DNA of 64,000 bases from Pseudomonas sp. B21-048 (GTDB lineage Bacteria; Pseudomonadota; Gammaproteobacteria; Pseudomonadales; Pseudomonadaceae): contig NZ_CP087168.1 of assembly GCF_024748615.1 (NCBI RefSeq), positions 2,852,001-2,916,000 of the forward strand. The letters run 5' to 3'. The translations under genes and the position numbers were made by a program. The notes beneath the pieces are model-generated. The model worked only from the letters and a program-made list of their open reading frames with translations. It was not told the origin of the DNA and searched no databases. Of the stretch, positions 61,158 to 64,000 are shown piece after piece (the stretch's first letter is position 1; every line of letters begins with the position of its first letter).

Positions 61158-61739
61158 ATGGGAATAAGATTTCAGAAGCGGATCCAGATACTTCCCTGGG
61201 TTTGGCTGAACATCAGCAAGTCCGGCTTCAGCTTTTCTTTTGGCCCATCAGGACTGAGCGTTAACGTCGGCAAGAAAGGAACAAAGGTTACCGTCGGGCT
61301 ACCAGGCACAGGCCTGTCGACAAGCCATTTGATCACAGCGGAGTCTGCGCAGATCCAGGATTACGAAGAGGCACGAGCGGAAGCATTGGCAAGCGCAGAT
61401 AAAACGATTTCCGAGATTGATGTATTACTCACCGAGTGCCGCTTCGCTGGATGGCTGGAGAACTATCTGGATCAAGAAAGCTACGCGGCTGATCCGATGT
61501 ACGGCAGAGCTGTGATAGCAGCGCTCACAGGCAATCACCTTACTGCAGCTTTTGTTGCTCGGCATTTGGGTGTAGACCTTAGCCGTGGCAGAAAGCTTAT
61601 TCAGCTGATGGAGGCTGACGGCATTGCGCCATCGGAACCTGGATCAATAACTCCTGAGTCGCCGCTGGATATAGCCGCACTCAAGGAAGCGTTCGACAGA
61701 TACGAGTGCGAGTCGGGCGAATGGCAGTCAGCACACTAG
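61158..61739 (+). CDS. DUF4236-like plus FtsK-gamma-like protein, rex position
   Basis: 193 aa, 24 bp after cI and therefore probably on the lysogenic transcript. Residues 1-55 have the DUF4236 pattern (WLNISKSGFSFSFGPSGLS, VGKKGTKVTVGLPGTGLS). Residues ~112-157 (DPMYGRAVIAALTG, then RGRKLIQLMEADGI) resemble the winged helix of FtsK gamma, which in FtsK reads KOPS DNA. The join is unusual. A lysogen-expressed DNA-binding protein, possibly an exclusion factor, is inference. Confidence 0.65.
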   Translation: MGIRFQKRIQILPWVWLNISKSGFSFSFGPSGLSVNVGKKGTKVTVGLPGTGLSTSHLITAESAQIQDYEEARAEALASADKTISEIDVLLTECRFAGWLENYLDQESYAADPMYGRAVIAALTGNHLTAAFVARHLGVDLSRGRKLIQLMEADGIAPSEPGSITPESPLDIAALKEAFDRYECESGEWQSAH

Positions 61740-61749
61740 AAGGTGTCTC

Positions 61750-61989
61750 ATGCCCCTCACCAAACCAAATCAGCAGCTCCGGCGTGACCTGAAAAAGGCT
61801 GCCGCTCTTCTCAAGTGGTCCGGCGTCGATCTGATGCAGGCAGCCGTGCGACTCTCAGAGGCAGGGCGCGAAGACGAAGCCAAAGAGCTGCTGAGGATCG
61901 CGTCGAGCTACCAGGATATCGAGGATCGGCTGGCCGACTATGCTGACGAGGTGAGAGCAGGAAGGATTGCTCGAGAAAAATATCAGTAA
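61750..61989 (+). CDS. Small helical protein, rex position
   Basis: 79 aa, charged and helical (DEAKELLRIASSYQDIEDRLADY). 10 bp after the DUF4236-like gene; AAGGTGTC lies before the ATG. Not recognised. Likely co-expressed with cI. Confidence 0.6.
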   Translation: MPLTKPNQQLRRDLKKAAALLKWSGVDLMQAAVRLSEAGREDEAKELLRIASSYQDIEDRLADYADEVRAGRIAREKYQ

Positions 61990-62152
61990 GCGTTTCCACT
62001 CTATATGTTGCCGAGTTGGTCGATACGATTGAATCAGGTATTTCTGCTGTCGTGAGCTATACCGAATACAACTCAATCGTGTAATGCCTTGACCTGCCCC
62101 TCCCCAACTCATAATGTTCAGAAGTAAAAAATATTCGTCTCTCTAGGATTTT

Positions 62153-62431
62153 ATGGCTATTTTTTTGGTAATCCCATCCACCCCTTTTACTGAAGGCGTC
62201 AAAGCTAGCATTGAAACTCAAGCTGGCGCTGATACCATAAAATTCCTCGAGCTACCTCGAGGGGAGTTCTTTGTGAGCTTCAGGGGGACCAGTGTGGAGC
62301 TTAGCGATCTTCTGACAATCACACCGGGAGGGGAATCCAGCGTCCCTCCGTGCATTGTCGTATCAGTGGGGAGCTACTACGGTCGAGCCAACTCTAATGT
62401 CTGGGAGTGGGTTCAAACCCATTCGGTGTAG
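62153..62431 (+). CDS. Small hypothetical protein, rex position
   Basis: 92 aa, starts MAIFLVIPSTPFTEGVKAS; ends SYYGRANSNVWEWVQTHSV. Beta-rich, no signal. Not recognised. A 163-bp gap precedes it, so it might also have its own promoter. Confidence 0.55.
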   Translation: MAIFLVIPSTPFTEGVKASIETQAGADTIKFLELPRGEFFVSFRGTSVELSDLLTITPGGESSVPPCIVVSVGSYYGRANSNVWEWVQTHSV

Positions 62432-62433
62432 TC

Positions 62434-62814
62434 ATGGAAAATAGAAACGACGGGCAGGTAACCCCTTCACCCATCATCTCGACGCCACCGCCCTCTGAGC
62501 CCACATGGACTATGCAGGCGATCAACCGCCTCGACCTCAATATTGTCAGCCTGACGCATGCCGTAGAAACACTGGTCAAGCAGGCAGATGCAGCTGAGAA
62601 AAAAAGCGATGAGGCTGCCAAATCCCTAGTGAAAATCGAGAGGACCATATACGCAGCGGGTGCGATAGTGGCTCTCTTAGTAGTGGTTGGCGGCTTCATT
62701 GTGAATAAGGCTGTTGATTTCGGAATGACCATGGCTAAAGATGCCTTGAAGGCTCAGGCCCAAGTCGTGGCGCCGCCTATGCCAGTAGACCCCCCGTTCC
62801 AAAAAAGAAAGTAG
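62434..62814 (+). CDS. Small inner-membrane protein, rex position
   Basis: 126 aa with one strong membrane segment (residues ~70-88, AAGAIVALLVVVGGFIV) between a helical coiled N-terminal part and a short proline-rich tail. Begins 2 bp after the preceding stop; GTG 62407 is an alternative start. Membrane location and place before the terminator recall lambda RexB, but there is no sequence similarity to claim. Confidence 0.6.
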   Translation: MENRNDGQVTPSPIISTPPPSEPTWTMQAINRLDLNIVSLTHAVETLVKQADAAEKKSDEAAKSLVKIERTIYAAGAIVALLVVVGGFIVNKAVDFGMTMAKDALKAQAQVVAPPMPVDPPFQKRK

Positions 62815-62853
62815 TAAGAGGCAAGACACCTCCTACCGAAAATGTATGCCCGC

Positions 62854-62878
62854 AGCCCGCCAATGAGCGGGCTTTTTT
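62854..62878 (+). terminator. Terminator of the cI operon
   Basis: Perfect stem AGCCCGC / GCGGGCT, 6-base loop, six-T tract. It closes the cI-plus-four-gene unit and separates it from the second operator cluster. Confidence 0.88.
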
Positions 62879-62919
62879 GTGCCTGAAATTCCGCCTCCCC
62901 TTACCCCTACGACAACAAA

Positions 62920-62994
62920 GAGCTAAACAAAATATGCGCAAGCTAAATTTTTAGCATAAAGCTATTGACGCAATGTTTAGCTCAGAGCTAAATT
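62920..62994 (+). promoter_or_regulatory. OL-type operators and pL-like promoter
   Basis: Operators TTTAGC-ATAAA-GCTATT (62950-62966) and the perfect TTTAGC-TCAGA-GCTAAA (62976-62992), with a GAGCTAAA half-site at 62920-62927. TTGACG at 62965-62970 and TAAATT at 62989-62994 give a rightward promoter with 18-bp spacing, lying across the operators. Same sequence family as the cro-cI operators. Confidence 0.8.
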
Positions 62995-63102
62995 ATGTTC
63001 AAGCCATCAAGCAATACCAGCCCAGCAGCGAAAGCCGCGCCGTTCTTTAGCGATACAGCTTCACCTTGCCGGATCACCACCGGCCCAGATTTAAAGGCAG
63101 CG

Positions 63103-63237
63103 ATGAACCGGCCTCAACGGTTCAGAGGGTTGGCAACTGACCCGGGCGTGCAGCGTAAAACGCCAAGAACAGTTATTCAGCGGGAGAACAAGCCGAAAGG
63201 CCCGCGGCTGGAAGAACAATTTGAGACAGGCCGGTGA
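63103..63237 (+). CDS. Small basic protein, first gene after pL
   Basis: 44 aa from MNRPQRFRGLATD with AAAGG upstream. The frame is open back to an ATG at 62995, but transcripts from the pL-like promoter would start after that codon, so the internal start is preferred. Rich in Arg and Lys (RKTPRTVIQRENKPKG). The place of lambda N; an antiterminator is a possibility, not shown. Confidence 0.45.
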   Translation: MNRPQRFRGLATDPGVQRKTPRTVIQRENKPKGPRLEEQFETGR

Positions 63238-63325
63238 CCGACGCCAGTAGCGGGTCACGGCGGAAAGCATCACTGAGCAGCCTTCTCGCGAGGGCTGCTT
63301 GGGATGACAACCGAGGGATATAGAT

Positions 63326-63514
63326 ATGAAATCTGGAAAAGAAATGGTGGTGGGACCTGCAGAACAGCAGGGAGCAACAGCCGACTATGGAGGCTCTAAA
63401 AAAGTCTCACCAGGTGCATCTATAAGAAACTTCGATAGTGGTCCGGCCGTTCCAAGTCGAGATTGGCGCTACCATCAACATATTGATCCTAACCTCAAAG
63501 AACCGGATCGTTAA
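63326..63514 (+). CDS. Small hypothetical phage protein
   Basis: 62 aa starting MKSGKEMVVGPAEQQGA, with GAGGGATATAG upstream. Polar, no motif. Its end overlaps the convergent gene by 20 bp. An imperfect hairpin GCAGCC / GGCTGC lies before it at about 63280-63301. Confidence 0.5.
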   Translation: MKSGKEMVVGPAEQQGATADYGGSKKVSPGASIRNFDSGPAVPSRDWRYHQHIDPNLKEPDR

Positions 63515-63986
63515 CAAATCCTATCTGGCGCTCCAGGCGTATCGGGCTGTCGGTCAAGATTTCCGCTGCAACACCCCAAGCTCCATTCGCCCCTATGCGC
63601 ACCTGAGGGGGATTGGCCCAATAGTCCTTGGCCTGCCCCTCATGCAACTCTATGAAAGATATCTGTTGTTGAAGGGTGTGATCTTGAAACATAGAAAAAT
63701 CACCCCGATGAATCTTCGCGTCCTGATTGACGATCGATGCCTCATAAATAACGCCAGACGTATAGATGTAATGCCCAAACCTCCGGACATCCTCATAACT
63801 TTCGAAAAGGAAGCACGCCTCAAATCGAGACACTTTTTCAGGGTGGTATTGATTTCTGACACTCTCGAAAATCAGCTCTCTGGCCAAGTTAAGAAAATGA
63901 CCTTCCGGACCTCTCGGACCAACTGAGTAAGCCTTCAAGTTTCGACCGAAATTTCCTGGCAGTACAACAGTTCCTTCTCCAAGCAT
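63495..63986 (-). CDS. DUF2441-like protein, possibly running off the window
   Basis: 163 aa from ATG 63986; the frame is open to the window edge and no ribosome site is visible, so the true start may be upstream. Contains LARELIFESVRNQYHPEKVSR and FLFESYEDVRRFG, recalling DUF2441 proteins, some of which occur in phage-related or defence loci. Opposite strand from the putative left operon and A+T-rich. Function unknown. Confidence 0.5.
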   Translation of the reverse strand: MLGEGTVVLPGNFGRNLKAYSVGPRGPEGHFLNLARELIFESVRNQYHPEKVSRFEACFLFESYEDVRRFGHYIYTSGVIYEASIVNQDAKIHRGDFSMFQDHTLQQQISFIELHEGQAKDYWANPPQVRIGANGAWGVAAEILTDSPIRLERQIGFVNDPVL

Positions 63987-64000
63987 GTTGGGAGCAATAT

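Overview
The window reads as chromosome of a fluorescent-group Pseudomonas. The reasons are the molybdate operon, a FleN-type flagellar ATPase relic almost identical in wording to Pseudomonas FleN, a Pseudomonas-style short palindrome after the first gene, and D3/lambda-type prophage genes of the kind common in this genus. Species cannot be fixed from the sequence alone.

Layout. (1) 1-7763, core chromosome: end of a nitronate monooxygenase gene, modABC behind a perfect ModE-type palindrome, a type IB topoisomerase, a MarR regulator coupled to a P-loop kinase-like gene, small hypotheticals, and a secreted-protein gene broken by a frameshift. (2) 7772-25594, an integrative element inserted at the 3' end of a tRNA-Leu(UAA)-like sequence. 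Its right end carries a backbone of P4-type integrase, a small hypothetical, AlpA, a TOPRIM primase/ATPase and an HNH nuclease. Its left two thirds is cargo that looks like a defence island: an Apea-type HEPN protein, a PLD-family nuclease followed closely by a CHAT (caspase-like) protease, a uracil-DNA-glycosylase-like protein, a PD-(D/E)XK protein, a second HEPN protein and an OLD-family ATPase/TOPRIM nuclease. Copies of one palindromic repeat family sit in most gaps between cargo units, and two inverted copies of a roughly 168-bp element bracket the OLD gene. (3) 25595-28293, chromosome again: a fleN-like pseudogene with one amber codon, then a DUF2092 gene and a small partner. (4) 28359 to beyond the right edge, a lambda-like siphoviral prophage. 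Reading leftward from the switch: cro, a CII/YdaT-position gene, rha, a replication gene with five iterons, a probable helicase-loader gene, DUF1367, ninG, a Q-position gene, holin, terminase, portal, capsid, lambda-type tail genes M-L-K-I-J, tail fibre, endolysin and nested Rz/Rz1.

The genetic switch is unusually readable. The 17-bp operator TTTAGC-N5-GCTAAA occurs between cro and the rightward repressor gene (60313-60387) and again at 62950-62992, after a terminator. The four small genes between (61158-62814) therefore sit where rexAB lies in lambda and are probably expressed in the lysogen. The tail chaperone pair has a GGGAAAC slippery site at the end of the upstream gene, as expected for a programmed -1 frameshift. 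Several genes inside the late operon look like later insertions with their own terminators or opposite orientation: a RelA/SpoT-domain protein, a lipoprotein, and three small unknown genes. The phage integrase and right attachment site lie outside the window.

Main candidates for undescribed biology are the PLD-CHAT pair and its palindrome-delimited neighbours, the prophage RelA/SpoT-domain gene, and the rex-position genes, one of which joins a DUF4236-like region to an FtsK-gamma-like winged helix. Family names here are from reading motifs by eye; no searches were run.
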